Assembly (NCBI GenBank): GCA_041658205.1 | Contig: JBBAAO010000001.1 | Coordinates: forward strand, 186,001-250,000 | From: Bacteroidota bacterium | GTDB taxonomy: Bacteria > Bacteroidota > Ignavibacteria > UBA10030 > UBA8401 | Direction: 5' to 3' | Length of the DNA: 64,000 nt | In this document: piece by piece, positions 51,836 to 60,480 of the stretch | Numbering within the stretch: the first letter of the stretch is position 1 | Layout of the letters: every line of letters starts with the position of its first letter | Notes under the pieces: generated by a model | Database searches by the model: none | Seen by the model: only the letters and a program-made list of their open reading frames with translations | Told to the model about the DNA's origin: nothing | Translations under genes and position numbers: made by a program

Positions 51836-54816
51836 TAACCTTTCGAATTTAATGGTAATGAAAAATAAATAGTTGCACCTTCATTCACTGCTCCTTCAGC
51901 CCACGTTTTACCACCGTGACGGTGAATGACCCGTTGAACGTTCGCAAGACCGATTCCTGTACCTTCAAACTGTGAACTGGAATGTAAGCGTTGAAAGACT
52001 CCGAATAATTTGTGGCGATATTGCATATCGAATCCTACGCCATTATCACTGACGGAAAAAACATGCGAATTATTTTGTATTTCGTGACGGACTGTGATCA
52101 CCGCTTGTTCACGTCCACGGGAATATTTTATTGAATTAGCGAGCAGATTCATTAACACCACACGCATCATTGCAGCATCGGCTGTGATGACCGGAAGTTG
52201 TGCGATCTTCCAATCGATCGTACGGTCTTTGATGTCTGGAGCAAAGGAAGTAATTACTTCAGTGATGATTTCATTTAAGTTTACATTAGTAGAAATCAAT
52301 TCTGATCTTCCCATTCTGGAGAATACGAGCAAATCGTCAATGAGTTGCCCCATTTGTTTTGCAGAATCTGCAATAATGGTTAGATATCGAGTTGCTTTCT
52401 CACTCAGCGTATCGGTTGTCTGTTTTTGTAAGAGATCAATAAATCCGTTAATGTGACGTAACGGCGCACGGAGATCATGGGAAACAGAATAGGAGAACGC
52501 TTCAAGTTCGCTATTGGATCGATGTAGTTCCTGATTCAGTTTTTGCAACTCCTGCGTTCTTTGGAATATCTCAATTTCCATTTTTTCCAATCGTGATAGC
52601 ATCTCCGGCGACTGTTCTTTATGCACATGGTCTTGCTTGTTCAGTACAAATTCTGTCACATCTTCCACACGGTGGATAATGAATGCAATCTTTTTTTCGG
52701 AACTAAAGACCGGAGAATTTACCGGACTCCAATATCGTATTTCAAATCCGCCGCCTGCTGCTTCCGGTTTCCGGACATCGTATTTTTGAATCGCCATAGT
52801 ATCGCTCATTCCGGTCGCTAAGACTCTAGTCAACGATTCGTGGAGATTTTTTACTCCATCGGCAGCGGGATCATTAGGATTATCGGGAAATACTTCAAAC
52901 AGATGCTGGCCGACAATATTTTCACGTTTGGTCATTGTTGCTTCCAGATACGCATCGCTTGCGCCTTCTATAGTGAGATCCGGTTTCAATACGAGAAATA
53001 ACCCCGGAACAGATTCAAATAGTGACCTGAACTGTTGCTGCAATTCTTCAATTTGTTTTGTCCGCTCTTTGACCATTTCTTCCAAATGGTCGTGATAGGA
53101 ACGTAATTTTGCATTCAGTTTTTTTTGTTGTGTGATATCAACTGAAAGAATAAACACTCCTTCGGGAACAGGTTCAAGACTGAGGTTGAACCATCCAACC
53201 GTTCCATCGGCAAATTTAAACTCATTTTCCATTTGAATATGGTTGCGATGATGTAAACACATCTGAAGTTTTTTATAAAAATCGCTCTCCTCAATTCCCG
53301 GATACATTTCCATCATTCTCTTTCCAAGCAATCCTTGTGTAGTTTGATGACCTTGTTTTGCGGCAACATTGTTGATGTAGACATACCGGAAATCAAAATC
53401 GATAATCTGACAACCTTCCTGCATATTATCCAATGTATGGCGATGACGTTCTTCACTTTTTCGAAGCATCTCAGTCCGCTCAGTAACCCGAACTTCCAGA
53501 TATTCATTTGCCAGTCGAAGTTTTTCTTCTGCCTCTTTCCTTCCAGTCAGATCCTGCTGAATACCCACAAACATAAATCCAAAAATGATCAGCACAACTA
53601 CAATAAGCGCAATATTGGTAGAAATGGTTTCCTCTATTCGAAAATTGCGATCGGAGGTCTGTTGTATTAACCGACTATTTTCCCGTGACTCCATCAAGGT
53701 AATCACCTGTCTCAATGAATCCATAAAGACATGCCCATGTCCATTAATGATAAGGGTCTTCGCCTCATCATATCGCTGCATTCGAACGAGGTAAATTTCA
53801 TTCTGAAGAATAGTATTATGACTGCTGAGGAGCGATTCGACAGTCTGAAGCGCTTCAACTTGTTGGGAATCTTCAGCAAATAATATTTTCAATGTCTGCA
53901 GTAATTCAGGAATTGTTTCTACGGAATTAATGTATGGTTCAAGGAAGTGTTCCTGGTGTGTAATGGCAAAACCACGCGATGCAGTTTCTGCGTCCTTTGC
54001 CAGTGAAATCAACGATTCAAGATGTTCCAACGCGCTGTACGTACGGATGACGTTGCTGCTGGCGCCAACAGAACGCATTGTGTTTTGGTATGAAATAAGG
54101 CTGACGATGAGCACCGATGCGAGGGCTAGACTGAAACCGGATAATATTTTTTTATCGGTTGAAATGTGGTTGTTTGAATTTCGAACATTTTCCCGCTGAA
54201 GAATAAGAAAGATAGTTCCAATACCTAGTGCACCGAACGCTATTGATGTATTTAATGCAAGTGGGATAGTGGATGTACCATAAAACATTGGCGTGCCGAT
54301 TGCGTAGGAGATGGAAAATAATATTCCCAGCGTACAGACAATAATCGAAAGTGTGAAAGCAATATTTTCAAACATATCGGCGCGACGTTGCACGGTCAGC
54401 AACAACAATGATACCGATGCACAGATGAATAAGATGGCAGTAAAAAATGCCATCTTTCCGATAGGAAACTGACCCGATGAAGAATCCTGTACCGTTAAGA
54501 CCATTGAATCAATAGAATCCTGAAAAATTCCGAAATGGGCTGCGATGGTAAGCGAAGTGAAAGTGCATACAAACAATACCAAGAGGCGACTTGTTCTACG
54601 AATGACGGTTGAGGGTTGGGAATTGCGTGAACAAATTGAGAGAGTGATTCCCAATAGTACAAAACCAACAGCAGTATTGGGTGCCATGGGAATATATTGT
54701 TGAAAAAAACTCGTCAACAGTGGAAAGTTAAAGAACCATCCTACAAGAGCGGCAGAACCAATGACAACGGTAAGGAGAGAGGTAGCGAAACTTATTGCGC
54801 CATATCGGTGGCTCAT
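51835..54816 (-). CDS. Membrane histidine kinase with MASE-like, CHASE3 and PAS domains
   Basis: A 993-residue kinase. Residues 10-210 hold about six helices of an integral-membrane sensor. Residues 228-405 are a helix-CHASE3-helix unit (SYQNTMRSVGASSNVIRTY, then DAETASRGFAITHQEHFLEPY). Two PAS domains follow at about 460-575 and 615-730, linked by coiled coils. HisKA is at about 775-840 with FSYSVSHDLRAPLRHINGF and HATPase at 875-990 (NLLANSIKYSRG, DNGVGFD, EGTGIGLANVQRV). SVSHDLRAPL is the phytochrome-like kinase type, which fits the Rcp1-like regulator coupled to it by a one-base overlap. What it senses is unknown. Confidence 0.92.
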   Translation of the reverse strand: MSHRYGAISFATSLLTVVIGSAALVGWFFNFPLLTSFFQQYIPMAPNTAVGFVLLGITLSICSRNSQPSTVIRRTSRLLVLFVCTFTSLTIAAHFGIFQDSIDSMVLTVQDSSSGQFPIGKMAFFTAILFICASVSLLLLTVQRRADMFENIAFTLSIIVCTLGILFSISYAIGTPMFYGTSTIPLALNTSIAFGALGIGTIFLILQRENVRNSNNHISTDKKILSGFSLALASVLIVSLISYQNTMRSVGASSNVIRTYSALEHLESLISLAKDAETASRGFAITHQEHFLEPYINSVETIPELLQTLKILFAEDSQQVEALQTVESLLSSHNTILQNEIYLVRMQRYDEAKTLIINGHGHVFMDSLRQVITLMESRENSRLIQQTSDRNFRIEETISTNIALIVVVLIIFGFMFVGIQQDLTGRKEAEEKLRLANEYLEVRVTERTEMLRKSEERHRHTLDNMQEGCQIIDFDFRYVYINNVAAKQGHQTTQGLLGKRMMEMYPGIEESDFYKKLQMCLHHRNHIQMENEFKFADGTVGWFNLSLEPVPEGVFILSVDITQQKKLNAKLRSYHDHLEEMVKERTKQIEELQQQFRSLFESVPGLFLVLKPDLTIEGASDAYLEATMTKRENIVGQHLFEVFPDNPNDPAADGVKNLHESLTRVLATGMSDTMAIQKYDVRKPEAAGGGFEIRYWSPVNSPVFSSEKKIAFIIHRVEDVTEFVLNKQDHVHKEQSPEMLSRLEKMEIEIFQRTQELQKLNQELHRSNSELEAFSYSVSHDLRAPLRHINGFIDLLQKQTTDTLSEKATRYLTIIADSAKQMGQLIDDLLVFSRMGRSELISTNVNLNEIITEVITSFAPDIKDRTIDWKIAQLPVITADAAMMRVVLMNLLANSIKYSRGREQAVITVRHEIQNNSHVFSVSDNGVGFDMQYRHKLFGVFQRLHSSSQFEGTGIGLANVQRVIHRHGGKTWAEGAVNEGATIYFSLPLNSKG

Positions 54817-54888
54817 ATTTTCTCGCTCGAATTGTTTGTTGATTTATTCTCAATGCGGGGAAAACATTGGTTAAAATCATATATAGCA

Positions 54889-54909
54889 AATAAGAACAAG
54901 ATTCTTATT
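54889..54909. promoter_or_regulatory. Perfect inverted repeat upstream of the large kinase gene
   Basis: AATAAGAA (54889-54896) and TTCTTATT (54902-54909) flank a 5-base spacer, 73 bases upstream of the kinase start. A TATATAT sequence on the minus strand lies between it and the gene (54880-54886). It could be an operator overlapping the promoter. Confidence 0.4.
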
Positions 54910-54975
54910 CGATTTTTATAGCAGAAGGCATCAAATTTCTTTAAAAAGTTAATAATTCCAGCAGGGATTATCAAT

Positions 54976-55006
54976 ACCGTAATCTGGGTATATCTCAAAT
55001 TACGGT
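54976..55006 (-). terminator. Hairpin after the NarL-type regulator gene
   Basis: ACCGTAAT (54976-54983) pairs perfectly with ATTACGGT (54999-55006), and CAAT/TATTG extends the stem. It lies 13 bases beyond the regulator's stop on the minus strand. The T run is weak. Confidence 0.45.
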
Positions 55007-55018
55007 TATTGATGAATT

Positions 55019-55696
55019 TTAATCGACAAGGTGATGGTCGTACGCTTTGGCTACGAGAGTGTGTTTACTGTGGACGTTTAATTTGTGATAGATGTTTTTT
55101 ATGTGTGTTTCAACGGTAAAATGACTGATGTTGAGAATTTCAGCAATGTCGTTTATGCTCAGTCCCTTCACAATGAATTTAATGACTTCTTCTTGCCGTT
55201 TGGATAAGTGATATTCCGGAGGTTCTATTTTTTCTTTCGTCGATGGAATAAGAGCGCTTAATATTTTTTTTGTAATCATCGGATCGAGCGGGACACCTCC
55301 ATGAAATGCTGTTTCTATTCCACGAATAATATCCTGAGAAGAGGAAGTTTTCAATAAATATCCTGAAGCCCCGCGTTTTAATGCAGTTTTAATATCTTCT
55401 TCATCATCAACGGCAGTTAACATCAAAATAATGGAATGCGGAGAAATCTTTAAAATTTGTTCAATGGAATCAAGTCCAGTCTGGACAGGCATTTTAATAT
55501 CTAATAACAATACGGATGGAGGATTAGGTTTTGATGACAGTTGTTTAAGCGCTGATGCTGCCGAATGGAAAAAAGCTTCACAACGTATTGTTTTACTGGA
55601 ATTCAATGATTCGGCAAGGGCTTTGCAATAATTTATATTATCGTCAACAATCCATGCATTGATAAACTGTTTTTTGTTTTTCTGACTTACGGTCAT
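55019..55696 (-). CDS. NarL/FixJ-family response regulator
   Basis: A 225-residue transcription regulator. The receiver spans 12-130 with WIVDDNINYC, the phospho-Asp in VLLLDIKMPVQTG near residue 66, Thr in LMLTAVDDEED and Lys in GYLLKTSSS. The LuxR-type DNA-binding domain is at 160-222 (LSKRQEEVIKFIVKGLSIND, then HFTVETHIKNIYHKLNVHSK). It overlaps the upstream kinase gene by four bases, so that kinase is its likely partner. Target promoters may include this same signalling cluster. Confidence 0.94.
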   Translation of the reverse strand: MTVSQKNKKQFINAWIVDDNINYCKALAESLNSSKTIRCEAFFHSAASALKQLSSKPNPPSVLLLDIKMPVQTGLDSIEQILKISPHSIILMLTAVDDEEDIKTALKRGASGYLLKTSSSQDIIRGIETAFHGGVPLDPMITKKILSALIPSTKEKIEPPEYHLSKRQEEVIKFIVKGLSINDIAEILNISHFTVETHIKNIYHKLNVHSKHTLVAKAYDHHLVD

Positions 55697-56919
55697 TTTC
55701 TTCCGTTCCGATACAGTGGAAACACGACATTGATTATCGTGCCATGATCAATAGTACTTTGCAGTGCAATGCTCCCGCCGTGCTCTTTCACAATACTTTG
55801 GACAATCGATAACCCCAATCCTGTCCCTCCGCGGTCACGTTTTGTAGAATAAAACGGTTCAAAAACTCTATCATGATCTTGCTCGGGTATTCCCGTTCCA
55901 GTATCGGCAATGGATATCATTACCAGATGATCAGTAAAATCGTTTTTCCCGATAAACCGTGCTACATCATCCGGTGCAATTCGTTTTAATGAAACTGTCA
56001 CCGTTCCGCCGTTCGGCATTGCGTCTCTTGCATTCTCCATCAAATTAAGAAATACCTGATTCAACCGTTGTTGATCACCAAGAATTGTAAAATGTGGAAT
56101 TTTTGGTGGTACCCTTGCCTTGACATTCTTTTTTGCTTTACGATTAAATCGTTCAACAGATTGTTTAATGATGCGGCCAAGTTCTACTTTTTGACGAACA
56201 ATCGGAACCTTGCCGCCGACGGAAAGAATAGTTTTGACGAGAATCATCCCATCGTCTGCACTTTTTTGTGCAGTGGTAAGTATCGTTCTTCCTTTTTTCG
56301 ATGTTACATGTTTGTGCAGCGACTGCACCGACATCTGGATTGGGGCAAAAATATTTTGAAGATCGTGCGCAACACTGTTGGTCAAAAGAGAAATCGTTTC
56401 CATTTTTTGCGCTCGAACATACGCCCGTTCAAGCTGTTTCTTTTCTGAAATGTCGAGAATAACAACATGGGTTAATTGATCTGCATGAGAATTTCTGGCA
56501 GAAAACAGTAGCCATTGTTCTTTGCCATCTGGCCCAGTCATTCGAAGTTCACGTTCGGTGACACGGTCATACGTTGATAATAATGTGCGAATTTCATTGA
56601 CATATTGTTCCGGAATTTCCTTGAGTCTGGTTTCTAAAGCAGGTATGGAATCAGCATGAAAAATAGCAAGCATGGAACTATTCGCATCATAGACTTTCAT
56701 AGCGCGGTTGTCTAATTTCATCATTCCCGCGAGAGAATTTTCAAACAATGCCTTATACCGTTCTTCGCTTTTGTTGATTTCATCGATCTTGGTTTGCTGT
56801 TCATTGATGATTCTTTTATTGCTGAAGATCAAGATAAATATGTACGCTACGGCAAAGAGAATAATGATACTACTGGAGAGAATAATGACGGCAATCGTAT
56901 CGTTTGGGAAAAAATGCAT
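55693..56919 (-). CDS. Membrane-anchored PAS histidine kinase
   Basis: A 408-residue kinase: one membrane helix at 8-33, a short coiled coil, PAS at about 50-165 (YKALFENSLAGMMKL, then GKEQWLLFSARN), HisKA at about 172-240 with phospho-His in NSVAHDLQNIFAPIQMS, and HATPase at 280-402 (NLMENARDAMPNGG, DTGTGIPEQD, RGGTGLGLSIVQS). It is coupled to the NarL-type regulator by a four-base overlap and forms a two-component pair with it. Its N-terminal half is clearly duplicated in the next upstream gene. Confidence 0.94.
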   Translation of the reverse strand: MHFFPNDTIAVIILSSSIIILFAVAYIFILIFSNKRIINEQQTKIDEINKSEERYKALFENSLAGMMKLDNRAMKVYDANSSMLAIFHADSIPALETRLKEIPEQYVNEIRTLLSTYDRVTERELRMTGPDGKEQWLLFSARNSHADQLTHVVILDISEKKQLERAYVRAQKMETISLLTNSVAHDLQNIFAPIQMSVQSLHKHVTSKKGRTILTTAQKSADDGMILVKTILSVGGKVPIVRQKVELGRIIKQSVERFNRKAKKNVKARVPPKIPHFTILGDQQRLNQVFLNLMENARDAMPNGGTVTVSLKRIAPDDVARFIGKNDFTDHLVMISIADTGTGIPEQDHDRVFEPFYSTKRDRGGTGLGLSIVQSIVKEHGGSIALQSTIDHGTIINVVFPLYRNGRK

Positions 56920-56968
56920 GATGCAAGATTAGAGAATGTAATGAAGATCAAACATCGCAGTCAATTGT

Positions 56969-57463
56969 TTAACCGATTCGTTTTTCAGCCGTCATTAACA
57001 CAACAACGGCATGAGCCAAATTTTCCGATTCTTCTTTTTTTGCCGAAAGCAGAAATCTTCGTTTAATTCCGCTGGCTGTTGCAAATTCAATCTCAAAGGA
57101 TTCAATGATTCCTTTGTGTTTCAACGTTGTTTCAATGGCATTGGTTTGGCCATTGGGGAGGTCGCTCAGAACGCGTTGAAGATCATAATCTGTTTCCACA
57201 TTGAACATATCCAAAATAGTTTGGTTCGCTTCAAAGACGATTAATGGGGCAAAACTGAACTTCATCATCCCTGCCAACGAGGTCTCAAAGAGCGCTTTAT
57301 AGCGCTGTTCGCTCTTCTTGACCTCGTCGAACTTCTTTTGTTGTTCAACAATTATTCTTCGGTTGCTTGATACCAGAACAGCAACATATGCCAATGCAAA
57401 TAAAAGAATAATTGCACTTGCCAATACTATGACAAGGATTGAATCATCTAAAATATCTTGCAC
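56969..57463 (-). CDS. Truncated kinase paralogue: membrane helix plus PAS domain only
   Basis: A 164-residue protein from a GTG at 57463 that follows AGGAG at 7 bases. It aligns end to end with the first 165 residues of the kinase encoded downstream (shared KSEQRYKALFETSLAGMMK against KSEERYKALFENSLAGMMK, and the helix before it). It stops at LMTAEKRIG, exactly where the kinase continues into its HisKA domain. There is no sign of kinase sequence in the 49 bases before the next gene. It may be a decayed duplicate or a working sensor subunit without a kinase. An upstream ATG at 57523 would overlap the preceding gene by 76 bases. Confidence 0.75.
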   Translation of the reverse strand: MQDILDDSILVIVLASAIILLFALAYVAVLVSSNRRIIVEQQKKFDEVKKSEQRYKALFETSLAGMMKFSFAPLIVFEANQTILDMFNVETDYDLQRVLSDLPNGQTNAIETTLKHKGIIESFEIEFATASGIKRRFLLSAKKEESENLAHAVVVLMTAEKRIG

Positions 57464-58080
57464 CAAAAACTCCTGGTAAAAAATAGATTTGCAATAATTG
57501 TGAATCCCCAATTGATATGCCACAACAATATGAAATAATCAATACCCATCTTTAAAATGGTATTGCTCATGCTGAGCACAACAATTGTCCCTGCACTATA
57601 CAAAATAATACCTGTTCCAATCCAAAAGAGAGAATGTGAATACATCGATTCATGGGTCGTCCGAAACAAGTGTTCAATAATAATCAATGAGGAGGCAAGC
57701 ATGAGAAAATTTGCAACTGTAGCGATGGATTCTTGGAATTCATGAGGAAAGGGATGTAAGGCAAAATCTGTTATCCAAAAGAGCAGATATAACATTGCAA
57801 AAACTTTGAGACTCTGCTTCACAACAGGGCGCTGGCTCCAATGGTAGTATAACCAAAAGATGCATTCAAGCTGTACTAAACGATAGATATTTGAAAGCTC
57901 CTGATTTGAAATTCCGAATCGACCCAGAATAAATTCAGCAATGATATGGAATACTGAATAGATACAGAAAATTGTAAATATTTTCAGATATCTGTTCTGA
58001 TTTTTCCAACGTATTAAACCAACGACTGCTGGTAAAAGATAAAATGCAGAAGCTATATGTGCAAAAATAGGGATTTTCAT
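57448..58080 (-). CDS. Seven-helix-like integral membrane protein of unknown function
   Basis: A 210-residue, strongly hydrophobic protein with about seven predicted helices (roughly 5-25, 33-52, 66-80, 90-107, 120-138, 150-170 and 178-200). I do not recognise a named family. It has no signal peptide cleavage site and no catalytic motif. It lies 6 bases after the small secreted protein and overlaps the truncated PAS gene by 16 bases, so the three are one transcript with the kinase and regulator. A membrane sensor or a partner of the PAS proteins is an inference from this context only. Confidence 0.72.
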   Translation of the reverse strand: MKIPIFAHIASAFYLLPAVVGLIRWKNQNRYLKIFTIFCIYSVFHIIAEFILGRFGISNQELSNIYRLVQLECIFWLYYHWSQRPVVKQSLKVFAMLYLLFWITDFALHPFPHEFQESIATVANFLMLASSLIIIEHLFRTTHESMYSHSLFWIGTGIILYSAGTIVVLSMSNTILKMGIDYFILLWHINWGFTIIANLFFTRSFWCKIF

Positions 58081-58086
58081 TCCTGA

Positions 58087-58482
58087 TTATTTTCCCAATT
58101 CCGTCGTTACATCGCAAAAAGGAGGACATGGATAAATTGATTCTGCAATTGTGCTTGTCGTCATATCTTTCCCTGTACTGTCAACTCCAACAGCAATAAG
58201 GGTCGGATTACCATCGTCAGTTTTTCCAAAATAGAATCTCAATCCAATCACCCCTTTTTGTGCCAACATTTTATCAAACACATCTCGATAAAACATTCCA
58301 CCTTTTATCTTCATTTGCATTGCGTCTTTTTTTAAGTTCGCAATGTATTTTTTTGCACTGTCTAATGACACTTCATGGCTGTGTGTCTTTTTTGGTAAAG
58401 ACTGTGCGAATACTGTTTGAGATGACACGATGACAGCAAGCAGTATGATGACAAAAGCCAAACGACTGGAGATTGTTTTCAT
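58087..58482 (-). CDS. Small exported protein with C-terminal CPPFC motif
   Basis: A 131-residue protein with a signal peptide (MKTISSRLAFVIILLAVIVS, cleaved near VFAQ). The mature part has KYIANLKKD, a central GVIGLRFYFGKTDDGNPTLI and VGVDSTGKDM, and ends with IYPCPPFCD. From memory this resembles small uncharacterised exported proteins of Bacteroidota that share a GLR-x-YFGK core and a closing CPPYC-like motif, but I cannot name a family. The two Cys could form a disulfide or bind metal. The start has AAAGGAT. It is the first gene of the minus-strand signalling operon, divergent from dnaG. Confidence 0.72.
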   Translation of the reverse strand: MKTISSRLAFVIILLAVIVSSQTVFAQSLPKKTHSHEVSLDSAKKYIANLKKDAMQMKIKGGMFYRDVFDKMLAQKGVIGLRFYFGKTDDGNPTLIAVGVDSTGKDMTTSTIAESIYPCPPFCDVTTELGK

Positions 58483-58607
58483 ATAATCCTTTCAATGTAT
58501 GTTGTGGGAGTAAAAAACTGCAACGGATTAGATTGCCAAACATAAGAAAAAAAACAACGCATCTCAAATTATTTCACTATCAAACAAATTCTGACTATCT
58601 TCTCTCC

Positions 58608-60470
58608 ATGAAAATTCCGCAGGAGAAAATAGATGAGATTCGCGCTGCCTCCGATGTTGTTGATGTCATATCGACATATGTGAAACTGAAAAAGCGGGGA
58701 AAAGATTATCTTGGATTGTGTCCCTTTCATCAAGAAAAAACTCCTTCATTCAGTGTCAGTTCAGCCAAACAATTGTTTTATTGTTTTGGGTGTCATCGCG
58801 GCGGCGATGTTGTGAAGTTTGTAATGGAATATGAAAAATCGTCGTATGTTGAGGCTCTGGAACAACTTGCAGAACGTGCCGGAATCGCTATTACTCGCAC
58901 AGAAGAGGCATATGAATCGGCAAATGAAACAGAAAAACTCTATTCCGTTATGTCGTTTGCAGCGAGATCATTTTTCAATAATCTTACCAAAACAACGGAA
59001 GGGGAATTTGCACTTAATTATTTCCGCGGACGTGGCTTTACCGCTCAAACAATGACGGCATTTGGTCTTGGATATTCATTGCGCAGCTGGGATGCTCTTG
59101 TAAAAAAAACACAGGAAGAGGGAATTGATCCGGAGAATCTCGCAAAAGTCGGTTTAGTAAAGCGGAGAGATGATGGAACTCAATATGACACGTTTCGTGG
59201 GAGAGCAATGTTTCCCATCTTTAATACCACGGGAAGAGTGATCGCATTTGGCGCCCGGAAATTATATGATGATGACACGCTGGGGAAGTACATTAATTCT
59301 TCTGAAACTCCTATCTACCATAAAAGTAAAATGTTATACGGACTTTCTCAGGCGAAAGAAACAATCCGGGAACGTGATTTTGCCGTATTAGTAGAAGGGT
59401 ATGCCGATCTGATTTCCGTTTTCCAGGCTGGTACGAAAAATATTGTTGCATCCAGCGGTACGGCGTTGACGACGGAACAGATTCAACTTATTTCCCGATA
59501 TACAAAAAATATTACGCTTGTCTATGATGCTGATTCTGCCGGTGCAAATGCCATGATGCGTGGTGTTGATCTTATTCTGGAAGGTGGATTGGATGTGCGC
59601 ATTGTGCAACTTCCCGAGGGAGATGATCCCGATTCATTTGTGCAAAAAAATGGCGGAGATGCGTTTGAAGAGCTGTTAAAAAAATCGGTCAGTTTCATCG
59701 ATTACAAAGCAAATGAATTCCTACGGTCCGGAAAGTTTGAATCGCCGGAAGGAAAAACCGAAGCGATCAGAGGGCTTGTGCAATCAATCGCAAAGATCCC
59801 TGATCAGCTGAAGAGGTCATTTTTTATTAAAGATGTTGCCGAAAAATATAATCTGTATGAATCAACGCTCTACGGTGAATTGGAAAAATCGACTCGTCGT
59901 GTTCCTCAGAAATTTGTTCAGACAGTAAAATCGGAAATTCCTGAAGAGGAACGATCCACGAACGAACGGAAAGTCATCTCCGAAGAGATGCCAATGGAAG
60001 AAAAGGAGATCCTTTCCGCACTACTGGAAGATCCAAAAGAAATGATCCCGTTTGTGTTCGGGAATCTCACTCCGGAAAATTTTACGCATCCTTCATCAAG
60101 GGAAATTACTAGACTGATTTTAACTCTTTATGACGAGACGGGTGAAGTCGACGTTAATCATCTGCTGGAAATGGTGAAAGATGAAAAGGGAAAATCGATC
60201 GTGACCAACGTAACGTTTAACCGATATCAATTGGGAGAGCGATGGAGCAAGATCGGCAGCAGAGTGAGTGAAACACGGTTGTATGAGATAGCTCTTGGTG
60301 CGATTAAAACGCTCAAAAAGAAACATTTGGAAAACGATCTCGCTGAAAATCGCATTCAGATGAAGGACGCATCGTTGAACGGAATTGACACCATTCCATT
60401 TTTGAAACGGCAGCAGGAGATTATGCTTGCGCTCAAAGAAATTGATGCGTTGAAACTGATGAAAGGTTAG
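58608..60470 (+). CDS. dnaG: DNA primase
   Basis: A 620-residue primase that lays RNA primers for DNA replication. The CHC2 zinc finger is Cys38, His41, Cys59 and Cys62 (CPFHQEKTPSF, then FYCFGC). The RNA polymerase core has the Toprim motif VLVEGYADLIS near 262 and VYDADSAGANAMMRGVD near 308. The C-terminal DnaB-binding domain is at about 450-620. The ATG at 58608 gives the family start MKIPQEKIDEIRAASDVVDVI; upstream in-frame codons lie in the divergent promoter gap. Toprim has Ala where Met is common (EGYAD), a mild change. Confidence 0.96.
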   Translation: MKIPQEKIDEIRAASDVVDVISTYVKLKKRGKDYLGLCPFHQEKTPSFSVSSAKQLFYCFGCHRGGDVVKFVMEYEKSSYVEALEQLAERAGIAITRTEEAYESANETEKLYSVMSFAARSFFNNLTKTTEGEFALNYFRGRGFTAQTMTAFGLGYSLRSWDALVKKTQEEGIDPENLAKVGLVKRRDDGTQYDTFRGRAMFPIFNTTGRVIAFGARKLYDDDTLGKYINSSETPIYHKSKMLYGLSQAKETIRERDFAVLVEGYADLISVFQAGTKNIVASSGTALTTEQIQLISRYTKNITLVYDADSAGANAMMRGVDLILEGGLDVRIVQLPEGDDPDSFVQKNGGDAFEELLKKSVSFIDYKANEFLRSGKFESPEGKTEAIRGLVQSIAKIPDQLKRSFFIKDVAEKYNLYESTLYGELEKSTRRVPQKFVQTVKSEIPEEERSTNERKVISEEMPMEEKEILSALLEDPKEMIPFVFGNLTPENFTHPSSREITRLILTLYDETGEVDVNHLLEMVKDEKGKSIVTNVTFNRYQLGERWSKIGSRVSETRLYEIALGAIKTLKKKHLENDLAENRIQMKDASLNGIDTIPFLKRQQEIMLALKEIDALKLMKG

Positions 60471-60480
60471 AGTATATCAA

